64,000 nt of DNA from Sphingobacterium siyangense. GTDB lineage: Bacteria > Bacteroidota > Bacteroidia > Sphingobacteriales > Sphingobacteriaceae. Of this stretch, positions 52,237 to 61,055 are shown piece by piece. The translations under genes were made by a program, and so were the position numbers. The DNA is taken from NCBI RefSeq assembly GCF_007830445.1, contig NZ_VLKR01000005.1, forward strand, positions 162,564-226,563, given 5' to 3'. How positions within the stretch are numbered: the stretch's first letter is position 1; each line of letters opens with the position of its first letter. The notes under the pieces were generated by a model. The model was not told the origin of the DNA and did no database searches. It saw only the letters and a program-made list of their open reading frames with translations.

Positions 52237-54573
52237 TTAATGAAAATGACCAACACGAAGTCCAAACGTGTAAGTACGGGGGCGTGTTGGACCATAGATA
52301 TAGTCTGAATCACGTAGCGCTCCCTTGTCGAAGTCCTTCTGAAAAGCATTGAACATGTTTTGTACTCCACCAAAAATTTCGATGCTGAAATCCTTATGTA
52401 TTGGAAAGGTGTAGCCTAAGCGGAGATTTAATTCCACAAAGTCCCGGGCATTTTTGAGGGTCATCACATCATTTTGAATGTGTGGAACAATCATTTTTCC
52501 CGTATATACTCCAGTCAGATCGATCGCAAATTGTTTGGTTGCTTTCAGGTTGCTATTCAAATAACCATAAATGTTGGGCGTACGGACATATTTTTTGGTG
52601 AGGATATCCTGCCCATCTTCTTTTCCTGTATAGATGATTTGGTCTTTCTTGTAACGTGAGCGCTGGATCGTCCCGCCGGTTTGGATAGAAAACCAGGAGG
52701 ATGGCGCGATATTGATTTCAATATTAGAACCATACACCCGGGCCCCTTCACCATTTTGCATTTCCTGGATAATCAATCCGTCTTTTTCAGACGCCATGAC
52801 GTTGACAAACTGATTATTTAGATCCGTGTAAAATCCCTCCACGAGCAAACTGGTTTGTACATTTCCAAAATTTTTATTGTAGCTAAAAGAACCTGTATAC
52901 GCATTGGAGTATTCTGTTTTCAGATTTTCACCGATCAATACAAAGACTTGGTTTCCGCCAATGGAAGTGACATGCATGTCCTCATTAAATGCCTGTGGCG
53001 CACGGAAGCCACGTGCATAACCCCCTCTAAATTGGAGGTCTTTTGTGATATCGTATAAGATGGTCAACCGTGGACTAAAGGTGCCGAAGCGCTGATCTGA
53101 GTTCCTATTTATACCTGCAAGACTATATTTACCGTCTACATAGGTATAATCATATCGCGCTCCAATTAACGTTTTAAAATTACTTAAAGGTTTCCATTCG
53201 TATTGGGCATAACTGCCTAGTCCTTTATTCTGCTGATCGATGGTTCGTTTATACCCCGGTATTTCATCCTGGGTATCGTTGTATGAAAACTCCACTCCGG
53301 CAGTAAATACATCTCTTTCAAAGTTGTAGGTATATTGTCCCCCGGCAACCAGCGCGATATCATTTGTTTTTCCATAGGCATTTGCGGCTAATGTGCTGTC
53401 GGCAAGTGTTGTTCCGCCTCCAAGACCGCCATAGTAGCTGTCGCGAACAGTTTTCTGCACAGAGCCATACAGGGACATTTTTTGCTTATAATCGGTGGAA
53501 TAATGATCGTAGGTGATTCCGCCAACAAGCGAACTGGTTTCCAATTGCTCGGTGATTTGCGTCAGATGGGGTACTTTATCAAGTTGATCGCCACCGCGGC
53601 GGAACTCGTTCACGGTGCTAAAGTCAACCGTTATCTTATCCAGGTCACTCGGCTTGTAAAATAATTTTGTGCCGAAAGTGGTGTTACGAAGTTTGGTTAT
53701 TTCCGAAAAACCATCACCATTCGCATCGTAAGCTTCCCGATTACGGTGCATGCCGTAGAATGTGGCTCCTCTTTTGAGGTCTTCCGAATCGGTTGAGGTA
53801 TTAAAATCAACGGTATTATCCCAGCTTTTGCCACCAATAAGTGAGTTGGTGGATTTGACCTGCCAGTCGTTCTCTACCGGATCTTTTGTAATAATATTGA
53901 TGGTCCCTGCAATGGCATTGGCACCAAATAAAGCCGAACCGCCGCTACGCACAACCTCAATACGATCGATCATACTGGTTGGAATCTGATCCAAACCGTA
54001 TACGCTATTTAGTGCGGAAAATACCGCCCTACTATTGATCAATATTTGTGAATAGGGGCCCTCGAGACCATTAAGCCGGACTTGTGAAAAACCGCAATTC
54101 TGGCAATTGTTTTCTACCCGTACCCCCGGTTGATAATTCAATGTTTCCGACATAGCGACAGATTGTGTCGCATTAAATAATTTGGGACCAATGACATTGA
54201 CCACCACAGGAGCGTCCTTACGTTTTACGCCATAGCGTGTAGCTGAAACCACAACCTCATCCAAATTGAGGTTGTCTTCCTCCAGTTGGATTTGCAATGG
54301 TGCCTTCAACGTGTCTAAAGAGATGACTTTGCTGAAGGAACGATAGCCCACTGCAGATATATTCAAGGTTACTTTTTGCGTTGATATTGCAGACAGCTTA
54401 AAGTAGCCATCGACATCGGATGTTGTCGCGAGCTTGCTGTTTTTTAAGGTCAGGGTACCGGAGGGAACCGCTTCATGATTTTTATTGAACAAGTAGCCTT
54501 CAAGTTTTGACTGGGCGTATATAGTGGATGTACCAGCCAGTAATGTGGCCAATAATGTGTATTGCTTTAGCAT
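52237..54573 (-). CDS. TonB-dependent outer-membrane receptor with CxxC plug
   Basis: Siderophore/metal-type receptor of 778 residues, signal ending STIYAQ, then a regulatory-like sandwich (GYLFNKNHEAVPSGTLTLKN), TonB-box region LDEVVVSATRYGVKRKDAP, and a plug with an unusual NCQNCGFSQVRLNG segment containing Cys-x-x-Cys. It continues with ILINSRAVFSALNSVYGLDQ and RIEVVRSGGSALFGANAIAG, then the barrel ending RTYTFGLRVGHFH. It is unlike the two SusC proteins: shorter, no SusD partner, and linked to a thioredoxin. The Cys pair and a C-terminal His suggest a transition-metal or metal-complex substrate, which is inference. The 371-bp leader contains a long-range inverted repeat. Confidence 0.9.
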   Translation of the reverse strand: MLKQYTLLATLLAGTSTIYAQSKLEGYLFNKNHEAVPSGTLTLKNSKLATTSDVDGYFKLSAISTQKVTLNISAVGYRSFSKVISLDTLKAPLQIQLEEDNLNLDEVVVSATRYGVKRKDAPVVVNVIGPKLFNATQSVAMSETLNYQPGVRVENNCQNCGFSQVRLNGLEGPYSQILINSRAVFSALNSVYGLDQIPTSMIDRIEVVRSGGSALFGANAIAGTINIITKDPVENDWQVKSTNSLIGGKSWDNTVDFNTSTDSEDLKRGATFYGMHRNREAYDANGDGFSEITKLRNTTFGTKLFYKPSDLDKITVDFSTVNEFRRGGDQLDKVPHLTQITEQLETSSLVGGITYDHYSTDYKQKMSLYGSVQKTVRDSYYGGLGGGTTLADSTLAANAYGKTNDIALVAGGQYTYNFERDVFTAGVEFSYNDTQDEIPGYKRTIDQQNKGLGSYAQYEWKPLSNFKTLIGARYDYTYVDGKYSLAGINRNSDQRFGTFSPRLTILYDITKDLQFRGGYARGFRAPQAFNEDMHVTSIGGNQVFVLIGENLKTEYSNAYTGSFSYNKNFGNVQTSLLVEGFYTDLNNQFVNVMASEKDGLIIQEMQNGEGARVYGSNIEINIAPSSWFSIQTGGTIQRSRYKKDQIIYTGKEDGQDILTKKYVRTPNIYGYLNSNLKATKQFAIDLTGVYTGKMIVPHIQNDVMTLKNARDFVELNLRLGYTFPIHKDFSIEIFGGVQNMFNAFQKDFDKGALRDSDYIYGPTRPRTYTFGLRVGHFH

Positions 54574-54944
54574 CGTAATTTGATAAAAATTTAAAACATT
54601 TAAGCCTGGTATAGCGAGGTCTATTCCTATTGCATAAATGGCGATCGAGGTATTGTGAACTTCTCGAAAACAGGCGAATGGCTCGTTTTTTAGTAAGGTG
54701 CTTTATACCAGGCAACGTACTGAACTCCCGCCAAGGTTATTCAGCAAACGTTTTCGCCATTGTGAAAAGACAATGCTCGAAAAGGAGGCAACGAAAAGAT
54801 GGTATCAAAAGATATTTATCGATAGGTATTACATTCCATAGCAACTGGACCAATCAATTGAGCGCATGGCTAACATATTGTTTTTTGCACAACACGAGTT
54901 TGGCCGCCCTGGACTGCAGACCTTCGAAATCTTTGATTTTTGAT
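54574..54944 (-). other. 371-bp leader/intergenic region before the TonB receptor
   Basis: No supported gene; the frames of 60-107 codons here lack coding character. The notable element is a perfect 10-bp inverted repeat (54604-54613 and 54704-54713) that would close a 110-nt folded domain in the receptor's 5' leader, 31 bases before its start. No TAnnTTTG promoter was found on the minus strand. Confidence 0.5.
54604..54713 (-). promoter_or_regulatory. Possible structured 5' leader element of the TonB receptor
   Basis: GCCTGGTATA and TATACCAGGC pair perfectly over 10 bp across a 90-base interior. Inside, on the minus strand, TCGAG and CTCGA can form a further short hairpin. This resembles the closing P1 helix of a riboswitch-like domain, but conserved cores of cobalamin, TPP, FMN or SAM riboswitches were not seen. 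Confidence 0.3.
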
Positions 54945-55307
54945 TTATGCTAAGCTGGGGGGACCACGTAAGTGGTAATGATCGATGGTTGTGGTGAATG
55001 CTTCCGAACAAAATAAATGATAGCGTTCCTCTTTTACTTCACGCGCAATAGGAAGCTCAAGGACGGTAAATTCAGTTTGTACGTAGGTATTGTGATAGAT
55101 GACATTGAGGTATTCGATTTGGTCATCTGTTTCTTGCGGCTTTTGTTTCTTTGTAAAATCATAAGGGTGGGTGTGCATGACAATCTCACCGGTTGATTTT
55201 ACCTCTTTGTGCATAAAAACAACACCCGAAATAATAATCAGCGACATTAATACCAATTGGCAAAATGCGATAAGCTGACGTGGGGATTTCGTTGTTTTTC
55301 GGTACAT
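54945..55307 (-). CDS. Small membrane-anchored protein of unknown function
   Basis: 120 residues, one N-terminal transmembrane segment (about residues 12-32, LIAFCQLVLMSLIIISGVVFM) and a periplasmic tail with His-rich pairs (MHTHPYD, DHYHLRGPP) and two Cys-poor acidic stretches. I do not recognise a family. Its position just upstream of the TonB receptor suggests a metal-handling accessory. The start codon lies directly against the T-tract of the upstream terminator hairpin (55312-55337), so expression could be coupled to read-through, or it could have a different start. Confidence 0.6.
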   Translation of the reverse strand: MYRKTTKSPRQLIAFCQLVLMSLIIISGVVFMHKEVKSTGEIVMHTHPYDFTKKQKPQETDDQIEYLNVIYHNTYVQTEFTVLELPIAREVKEERYHLFCSEAFTTTIDHYHLRGPPSLA

Positions 55308-55337
55308 AAAAAAGCGTTACTTTTTAGGGTAACGCTT
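55305..55337 (-). terminator. Terminator of panCD abutting the next start codon
   Basis: Stem AAGCGTTAC (55312-55320) with GTAACGCTT (55329-55337), 8-base loop; the T-tract on the minus strand runs right up to the ATG at 55307. It ends the panC-panD transcript about 90 bases after panD. Confidence 0.7.
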
Positions 55338-55427
55338 CAAAAATACGATTTTATTTTGTGAGTATTCGTGATCCACTCATTAAAAAATTATAAAGTTTCT
55401 ATGTGCTAAGCTTAACTTGCTTCCTGA

Positions 55428-55778
55428 CTATTTAATCAGATGATTGTTGTCGTCTGGAAATACAACGGAAGGTTTAAACTGCTTAGCTTCTTCAAAGTCC
55501 ATGTTCGCGTAGGAAATAATAATGACGATATCGCCAACTTGAACCAGGCGAGCCGCAGCACCATTCAAACAGATAATACCTGATCCACGTTGACCTGGGA
55601 TGACGTATGTTTCAAGACGGGCTCCATTATTGTTGTTTACGATTTGAACTTTCTCGTTAGCGATGATATTTGCGGCATCCATCAAATCTTCATCTATTGT
55701 GATACTACCCACATAATTCAATTCCGCTTGTGTGACTTTAACGCGGTGAATCTTGGATTTCATTACTTCTATTACCAT
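55428..55778 (-). CDS. panD: Aspartate 1-decarboxylase
   Basis: Pyruvoyl-dependent enzyme making beta-alanine from aspartate for pantothenate and coenzyme A. It has 116 residues, typical size. Self-cleavage occurs at Gly24-Ser25 (NYVGSITID), giving the pyruvoyl group on the alpha chain. Other family marks: [31 protein letters not shown] and [17 protein letters not shown]. It is second in a panC-panD operon (44-bp gap); the product feeds panC. Cytoplasmic. Confidence 0.96.
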   Translation of the reverse strand: MVIEVMKSKIHRVKVTQAELNYVGSITIDEDLMDAANIIANEKVQIVNNNNGARLETYVIPGQRGSGIICLNGAAARLVQVGDIVIIISYANMDFEEAKQFKPSVVFPDDNNHLIK

Positions 55779-55822
55779 GGCGCAAAGGTAGGGCTTTCTG
55801 CTGAATTTGAAAGATTTGTCAA

Positions 55823-56683
55823 TTAATTTGACAAATTATTCAGAATCATATTATCAATCAAACGGACACCTTCAACCCAGCCAGTGACTAGTGCGACATG
55901 CTGCTTGCTGAAATCGATGTGATCGACTTCTTTTAACGTTGAACTTTCACATAGCGCAAAGTATTCAACGCTAAGCCCATCGGTGTCTGTTAAAATCTGC
56001 AGGGCTTTGTCTTTTATTTCCGCTAGTGGGATAGGGTCATGTATATGATCTTTTACGAATTGCAGAGAACGGGAGAGTGCCAAAGCTGTTCTTTTTCCAG
56101 CTTCACTTAAGCGCGCGTTTCTAGAGCTCAGTGCTAGGCCGTCTTGGTCTCTAATGATAGGACATATCGCCAATTGAATCGCGAGATCCTTCATGGCTAT
56201 CATGCGTTTAATAACCATGACCTGCTGAAAATCTTTCTGCCCGAAACAAGCAATATCCGGTTGTACCAATGTAAATAATTTATAGACCACCTGCGTGACT
56301 CCTTGGAAATGGCCGGGGCGTTTTTCACCTTCCCAAATTTGGTCCAGTTCGCCAAGATCGAGATGCCAGGCCTCATTTTTATCGGGGTACATCTCATCAA
56401 CACTTGGTAAGAAAAGGATGTCGCAATCGACGGATTCCAGTAATCTGATGTCGTTTTCGATGGGCCGTGGATATTTTTCGAGATCTTTCGGATCGTTAAA
56501 TTGTGTGGGGTTAACAAAAATGCTGCAAACACGAATATCACTGATTGGTTTTGCATAATTTAATAAGGATAAATGTCCTTCATGTAAAGCGCCCATCGTA
56601 GGGATTAGGGCGATTTTTTGACCTGTTGATCGGGCTTCTTGCAGGTATGCTTGGAGAGATGCTTTCGTTTTGAAAATTTCCAC
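55823..56683 (-). CDS. panC: Pantothenate synthetase
   Basis: Joins pantoate and beta-alanine using ATP. It has 286 residues. Seen: the nucleotide-binding [14 protein letters not shown] (HxGH type), [34 protein letters not shown] and the LSSRNARLS loop. It heads the panCD operon and diverges from the GT5-like gene over 148 bp, an arrangement common in Bacteroidota. Only a CACCTTTG box (one mismatch to TAnnTTTG) is found on its promoter side. Confidence 0.96.
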   Translation of the reverse strand: MEIFKTKASLQAYLQEARSTGQKIALIPTMGALHEGHLSLLNYAKPISDIRVCSIFVNPTQFNDPKDLEKYPRPIENDIRLLESVDCDILFLPSVDEMYPDKNEAWHLDLGELDQIWEGEKRPGHFQGVTQVVYKLFTLVQPDIACFGQKDFQQVMVIKRMIAMKDLAIQLAICPIIRDQDGLALSSRNARLSEAGKRTALALSRSLQFVKDHIHDPIPLAEIKDKALQILTDTDGLSVEYFALCESSTLKEVDHIDFSKQHVALVTGWVEGVRLIDNMILNNLSN

Positions 56684-56754
56684 TTTGCTATTTAGTTTTT
56701 TGTTGGCAAAGGTGCATAATATTTTGGGAATATAAAACGATGATTAATAGTAAA

Positions 56755-56785
56755 TTGCATAGTAAGTATTTTTTTCGTACCTTTG
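56755..56785 (+). promoter_or_regulatory. Bacteroidota-type promoter of the GT5-like gene
   Basis: TTG at 56755-56757, 20-base spacer, TACCTTTG at 56778-56785. The start of transcription would be near 56791, giving a leader of about 40 bases. Confidence 0.7.
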
Positions 56786-56831
56786 TAGACCGATTTTACT
56801 GTTCGAAAATAATAAATAAAAATAACTGGAG

Positions 56832-57650
56832 ATGGCAAAAACGAAGATATTGTTTATTACTCACGAGATGTCGCCTTTCCTCGAATTAACTAAAATTTCT
56901 GAAATTACACGTCAACTTCCGCAAGCAATGCAAGAAAAGGGTTTTGAGATCCGGATCTTAATGCCGCGTTTTGGGAATATCAATGAGCGTAGAAATAGAT
57001 TACATGAGGTTATTCGTCTTTCAGGCTTGAACATTGTTGTGGATAATAATGATAATCCGCTAATTATTAAAGTTGCTTCATTACCTGCGGCCCGTATGCA
57101 GGTGTATTTCTTGGATAATGAAGACTACTTTCAGCGTAAAAAAGTTTTTAGTGATGAGCATGGCGAATTCTTTGCAGACAATAATGAGCGTTCGGTGTTC
57201 TTCTGTAAAGGAGCGTTGGAAACTGTGAAGAAATTAGGATGGTCCCCTGATGTAGTACACTGTCATGGATGGTTCTCTGCTTTGGTACCGGCTTACGTGA
57301 AGACAACTTATAAAGACGATCCTACATTCAAGGATGCAAAAGTGATGTACTCTTTGTTCAATGAAGAATTTAAAGGTACATTAGGTACGAAGTATGCTGA
57401 AATGGCGCCAGAAGGTTCCTTTAAAGCCGCAGATGCGCAGGTGTACGGTGATGGTAGTTATGAGGCGATCTACAAAGGTGCTTTGCATTTTACCGATATG
57501 GTGGTTGTCGCTGACGAAAATGTCAACACTGAAATAGTTGATTTTGCTCGCTCAAAAGATATTCAGGTTTTTGAGCCTAATGGCGATCAGGACTACGATG
57601 CTTTTGGAGAAGTATATGATCAGTTTGCGCCTGAAGAAGTAGAAGCGTAA
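56832..57650 (+). CDS. GT5-like protein, N-terminal domain only
   Basis: Homologue of glycogen/starch synthase but only 272 residues, equal to the N-terminal Rossmann half; full enzymes have about 480-500. Seen: ILFITHEMSPFLELTK at the start, MQVYFLDNEDYFQRKKVF, and the conserved SPDVVHCHGWFSALVP. The usual KxGGL sugar-nucleotide motif is replaced by TKISEI, so the Gly pair is gone, and the C-terminal GT-B domain is absent. Catalysis as a glycosyltransferase is therefore unlikely. The gene has an own promoter and terminator, an intact frame, and a conserved place opposite panC, so it is presumably functional in another way. Confidence 0.85.
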   Translation: MAKTKILFITHEMSPFLELTKISEITRQLPQAMQEKGFEIRILMPRFGNINERRNRLHEVIRLSGLNIVVDNNDNPLIIKVASLPAARMQVYFLDNEDYFQRKKVFSDEHGEFFADNNERSVFFCKGALETVKKLGWSPDVVHCHGWFSALVPAYVKTTYKDDPTFKDAKVMYSLFNEEFKGTLGTKYAEMAPEGSFKAADAQVYGDGSYEAIYKGALHFTDMVVVADENVNTEIVDFARSKDIQVFEPNGDQDYDAFGEVYDQFAPEEVEA

Positions 57651-57695
57651 GCTTTACTTTTCGAAGCGTTTCGAAAAACAAACAGACAATAATAT

Positions 57696-57729
57696 AAAAA
57701 AAGGCTATTCTCAAGGATAGCCTTTTTTT
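57696..57729 (+). terminator. Terminator after the GT5-like gene
   Basis: Stem of 13 bp (57696-57708 with 57717-57729, including A7/T7), 8-base loop. The following 240 bases up to ispF contain no feature I can support. Confidence 0.85.
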
Positions 57730-57972
57730 ATGCGTCTCTTTTTTCATCCGGTCGAACCGTTATTTCAATGATTTTCGTTGCGCTACCTGTTAGAAACCTT
57801 TTGTCGCGATAAATATAGCTGCGAATTGTTATCTTCGCAATAATCTGTCATTGTTTTTAGCTATTCATACCAGGAGATCTCCGCGAAGATAAATCGGGTG
57901 TGATCTATACCTCATAGCTTAGGTTATCAAATAGCATACATTGGCTGTATTTTATTGTATATAATTCGTGTC

Positions 57973-58452
57973 ATGAAAATTAAGGTAGGATTTGGATTTG
58001 ATGTCCATCAGATGAAAGAAGGTCATCCATTTATTGTCGGTGGAGTGCAATTGGAGCATCATGCTGGTGCCTTTGGGCATTCTGATGCCGATGTGTTGGT
58101 CCATGCGATATGTGATGCCATTTTGGGCGCTGCCAATTTAGAAGATATTGGCTACCACTTTCCAAATACAGATATGCGTTGGAAAGGCATTAGCAGTTTC
58201 TTGTTGTTAAAAGAATGTATGGCGCTGATTGCTGCGAAGGGATACACGCTTGGCAATATTGATGCGATGCTGTGTCTGGAAGCTCCTAAGATCAAACCCT
58301 ATATTCCACAAATGAAAGTTAAACTGGCTGAAGCAACGGGTTTGGATATCGACGACATCTCTATTAAAGCAACAACAAATGAAACGATGGGATTTATCGG
58401 TCGTCAGGAAGGGGTGGTTGCTTATGCGGTTTGTTTGATTGAACGCGCGTAG
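57973..58452 (+). CDS. ispF: 2-C-methyl-D-erythritol 2,4-cyclodiphosphate synthase
   Basis: Fifth step of the non-mevalonate isoprenoid pathway, zinc-dependent trimer in the cytoplasm. From the preferred start at 57973 it has 159 residues, the family's usual length; the frame is open from 57955. Seen: GFGFDVHQ with the metal-binding Asp and His, GHSDADVLVHAICDAILGA, DIGYHFPNTD and KATTNETMGFIGRQEG. High confidence. Confidence 0.96.
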   Translation: MKIKVGFGFDVHQMKEGHPFIVGGVQLEHHAGAFGHSDADVLVHAICDAILGAANLEDIGYHFPNTDMRWKGISSFLLLKECMALIAAKGYTLGNIDAMLCLEAPKIKPYIPQMKVKLAEATGLDIDDISIKATTNETMGFIGRQEGVVAYAVCLIERA

Positions 58453-58480
58453 TCGCCTCAATATTTTCACGTTTAAATTC

Positions 58481-58510
58481 TTGCTTTTGGCCCAATTAGT
58501 AATACCTTTG
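58481..58510 (+). promoter_or_regulatory. Bacteroidota-type promoter of the penicillin-binding protein gene
   Basis: TTG at 58481-58483, 19-base spacer, TACCTTTG at 58503-58510. It implies a leader of about 175 bases before 58692; no structure was recognised in it. Confidence 0.6.
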
Positions 58511-58691
58511 CCAAAGTAGGGATTCTTGGCACACTATCTGATAGAGTGAGCATTAATGTCTTAATTGAAGTCTTTAAAGATCGAAATAATGCCGTATCCA
58601 AGTTTGCAAAACACAACTGTGGCTGGAAAAATGGACTATGCATTGCGGTCTTTAAAATGAATAATATTTACGTCTGAAATTTAGTAAATAG

Positions 58692-60962
58692 ATGAAACGA
58701 GTATCAAAAAAAAATCAACTTACTGAGGCTGATGTCAAGCGGTATACGTTCAATTTTTGGAAAATTATCATCGGGATCGTCGCGATAGGTTTCCTCTTTA
58801 TATTGAGTATACGTCTTGGCGTATTTGGAAAATTACCCTCCTTCAGTGATTTGGAAAACCCCAAAAGTAATTTAGCTTCCGAAGTTATCACGGAAGATCA
58901 TAAGGTATTGGGAACTTATTATGTCCAAAACCGCTCCAATGTAAAGTATAGCGAATTGTCTCCTTATTTGGTCAAAGCATTGGTTTCGACAGAGGATAAA
59001 CGCTTTTATGATCACTCTGGGATAGACTACTCACGTACATTTACAGTTATCTTTCACACGCTGACCGGTAACAAACAGGGGGGAAGTACAATTACACAGC
59101 AGTTGGCACTTAATCTATTTTCGGATGGACGGCAGAAGAATTTTCTAAAGCGTGTCATCCAGAAATTTCAGGAATGGATTACAGCGGTTCGCTTGGAAAG
59201 AAATTATACCAAAGATGAGATTATTACCATGTATTTTAACACGGTAGACTTTGGTGCTTACAATACATACGGAATCAAATCCGCTGCGCGGACTTATTTC
59301 AATACGACTCCGGATAAACTGACAGCAGACCAAGCAGCCCTTTTGGTGGGAATGCTTAAAGGTCCAGGAGCATATTCTCCGGTGCGGTATCCCGAAAAAT
59401 CACGTACTCGCCGTAATACGGTGTTGAATAATATGGTTGCCGAAAATTTTATTTCGGCTGAGGAGGCTACAAAAGCGAAAGAAAAACCACTTGGTTTAGA
59501 ACTTAAGATCGCAAATTACGGTGAGGGTTTGGCGCCATATTTTAGAGCGGTATTAAAGGATGAAATCAAAAAGGAATTTGCAAAATTGTCTATCACCAAA
59601 CCAGATGGCACACCTTATGACCTCGATCGTGATGGATTGAAAATCTATACGACGATCAATATGTCTATGCAGCAATATGCAGAGGATTCGCAAAAAGAGT
59701 GGATGAAGCAACTGCAGTCTAAATTTGCTGCCCAATGGAAAAATAGGGATCCTTTTAAAGGCGAGAAAGCCAAGCTGCTTATTAGCGGAATGAAGCGCTC
59801 TGATCGTTACCGTATTTTGAAAGAAGAGGGCTTGAATGAAGACGAGATCAAAAAGGCCTTCAATGTAAAGGTTCCGATGAATATATTTACATGGAAGGGA
59901 AGTGTTGATACGATGATGACGCCAATGGACTCCATTAAGTATAATAAACTTATGTTGCGCAATGCGATGATGTCTATGGAGCCGAAGACCGGACATATCA
60001 AAGCCTGGGTTGGAGGTATTGACTTTGACCACTTCAAATATGATCAGGTAAAAATGGGTACCCGTCAAGTCGGATCCACGGCGAAACCATTTACGTATGC
60101 GGTGGCGATTGATAATGGTTATTCACCATGTTACAGTATTCCCAATTACCAACAAACTTATAACGGATGGACACCAAGAGGAAATGCACAAGGTGGAAAC
60201 CCTATTACTTTAGCGAAAGCATTGGCTTATTCACAAAACTATGCGACGGCCTATCTGGTGCACGAAGTTGGCGCTGCGGAAGTAGCTGCATTGACAAAAC
60301 GGATGGGTATAACAAGCGATGTGCCTAACTATCCATCGATCTCATTAGGTGCTTATGAAGCGTCGGTCTTTGATATGGTGGGTGCTTATTCGGCATTTGT
60401 GAATCAAGGAACTTGGATTGAGCCAACAGCGATCTTACGGATTGAAGATAAAAATGGTACACCGATCTATGATAAAGCACCAAAGGTCGTAAAAGCCTTA
60501 AATAGTGAATCCGCTTATATTATTGTTGATATGTTGAAAAAGGTGGTATCCCAGGGTACGGCGAGACGTATTCAATGGATGTATAAGCTCACCAATCCAA
60601 TTGGTGGTAAAACAGGTACAACCAACGATAACTCAGATGCCTGGTTTATTGGTATCACACCGGAACTGGTTACAGGGGTTTGGACCGGTGCAGAAGATCG
60701 AGGTATTAGTTTCGACAGGATGGAGTACGGACAGGGGGCGGCAGCGGCGATGCCTGTATTTGCGTACTATATGCAGAAAGTATATAAAGATTCAAATCTG
60801 AAGTATACCAAGGGCGATTTTGAGCAACCGCAGGGTGGGCTTACCCGTGTCATTGACTGTAATCAGTATTGGGGCGGTGGTGGCTCAGATGTCGAAGATG
60901 GATCTACGGATTCAAGCGGTAAAGATGCGACTAAACTAAAAGATGATCGCTTAGGTTTCTAA
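58692..60962 (+). CDS. Class A penicillin-binding protein (PBP1A-like)
   Basis: Bifunctional peptidoglycan glycosyltransferase/transpeptidase, 756 residues, inner membrane with one N-terminal transmembrane helix (about residues 24-44). Glycosyltransferase domain: Glu101 in STEDKRFYDHSG, then GGSTITQQLALN. Transpeptidase domain: Ser462 and Lys465 in GSTAKPF, the SQN triad, and Lys640 in GGKTGTTNDNSD. The C-terminal tail is Ser/Asp-rich and disordered. It has its own promoter and a hairpin terminator (60985-61023). Confidence 0.95.
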   Translation: MKRVSKKNQLTEADVKRYTFNFWKIIIGIVAIGFLFILSIRLGVFGKLPSFSDLENPKSNLASEVITEDHKVLGTYYVQNRSNVKYSELSPYLVKALVSTEDKRFYDHSGIDYSRTFTVIFHTLTGNKQGGSTITQQLALNLFSDGRQKNFLKRVIQKFQEWITAVRLERNYTKDEIITMYFNTVDFGAYNTYGIKSAARTYFNTTPDKLTADQAALLVGMLKGPGAYSPVRYPEKSRTRRNTVLNNMVAENFISAEEATKAKEKPLGLELKIANYGEGLAPYFRAVLKDEIKKEFAKLSITKPDGTPYDLDRDGLKIYTTINMSMQQYAEDSQKEWMKQLQSKFAAQWKNRDPFKGEKAKLLISGMKRSDRYRILKEEGLNEDEIKKAFNVKVPMNIFTWKGSVDTMMTPMDSIKYNKLMLRNAMMSMEPKTGHIKAWVGGIDFDHFKYDQVKMGTRQVGSTAKPFTYAVAIDNGYSPCYSIPNYQQTYNGWTPRGNAQGGNPITLAKALAYSQNYATAYLVHEVGAAEVAALTKRMGITSDVPNYPSISLGAYEASVFDMVGAYSAFVNQGTWIEPTAILRIEDKNGTPIYDKAPKVVKALNSESAYIIVDMLKKVVSQGTARRIQWMYKLTNPIGGKTGTTNDNSDAWFIGITPELVTGVWTGAEDRGISFDRMEYGQGAAAAMPVFAYYMQKVYKDSNLKYTKGDFEQPQGGLTRVIDCNQYWGGGGSDVEDGSTDSSGKDATKLKDDRLGF

Positions 60963-60984
60963 GTTATTTTAACGATTACCATTG

Positions 60985-61028
60985 GGCCAGATAATAAATT
61001 TTTTCGAGATTTTTTGTCTGGCCTTTTT
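60985..61028 (+). terminator. Terminator after the penicillin-binding protein gene
   Basis: 7-bp stem GGCCAGA (60985-60991) with TCTGGCC (61017-61023), 25-base A/T-rich loop, then five T. A moderate terminator 28 bases before uvrC. Confidence 0.5.
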
Positions 61029-61055
61029 GCTGAACATGTTTGATATTGGAACGTA

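Noticed and set aside
54604..54713. Cobalamin or TPP riboswitch
   Set aside because: The conserved core sequences of these classes are not present, only a closing helix.
54630..54953. 107-codon plus-strand ORF in the receptor leader
   Set aside because: No recognisable motif, rich in Cys, Arg and Ser in a way typical of random frames, and it overlaps the likely leader of the minus-strand receptor.
59553..60068. 171-codon minus-strand ORF
   Set aside because: Antisense shadow of the penicillin-binding protein; composition (many His, Ile, Phe) is typical of a reverse frame.
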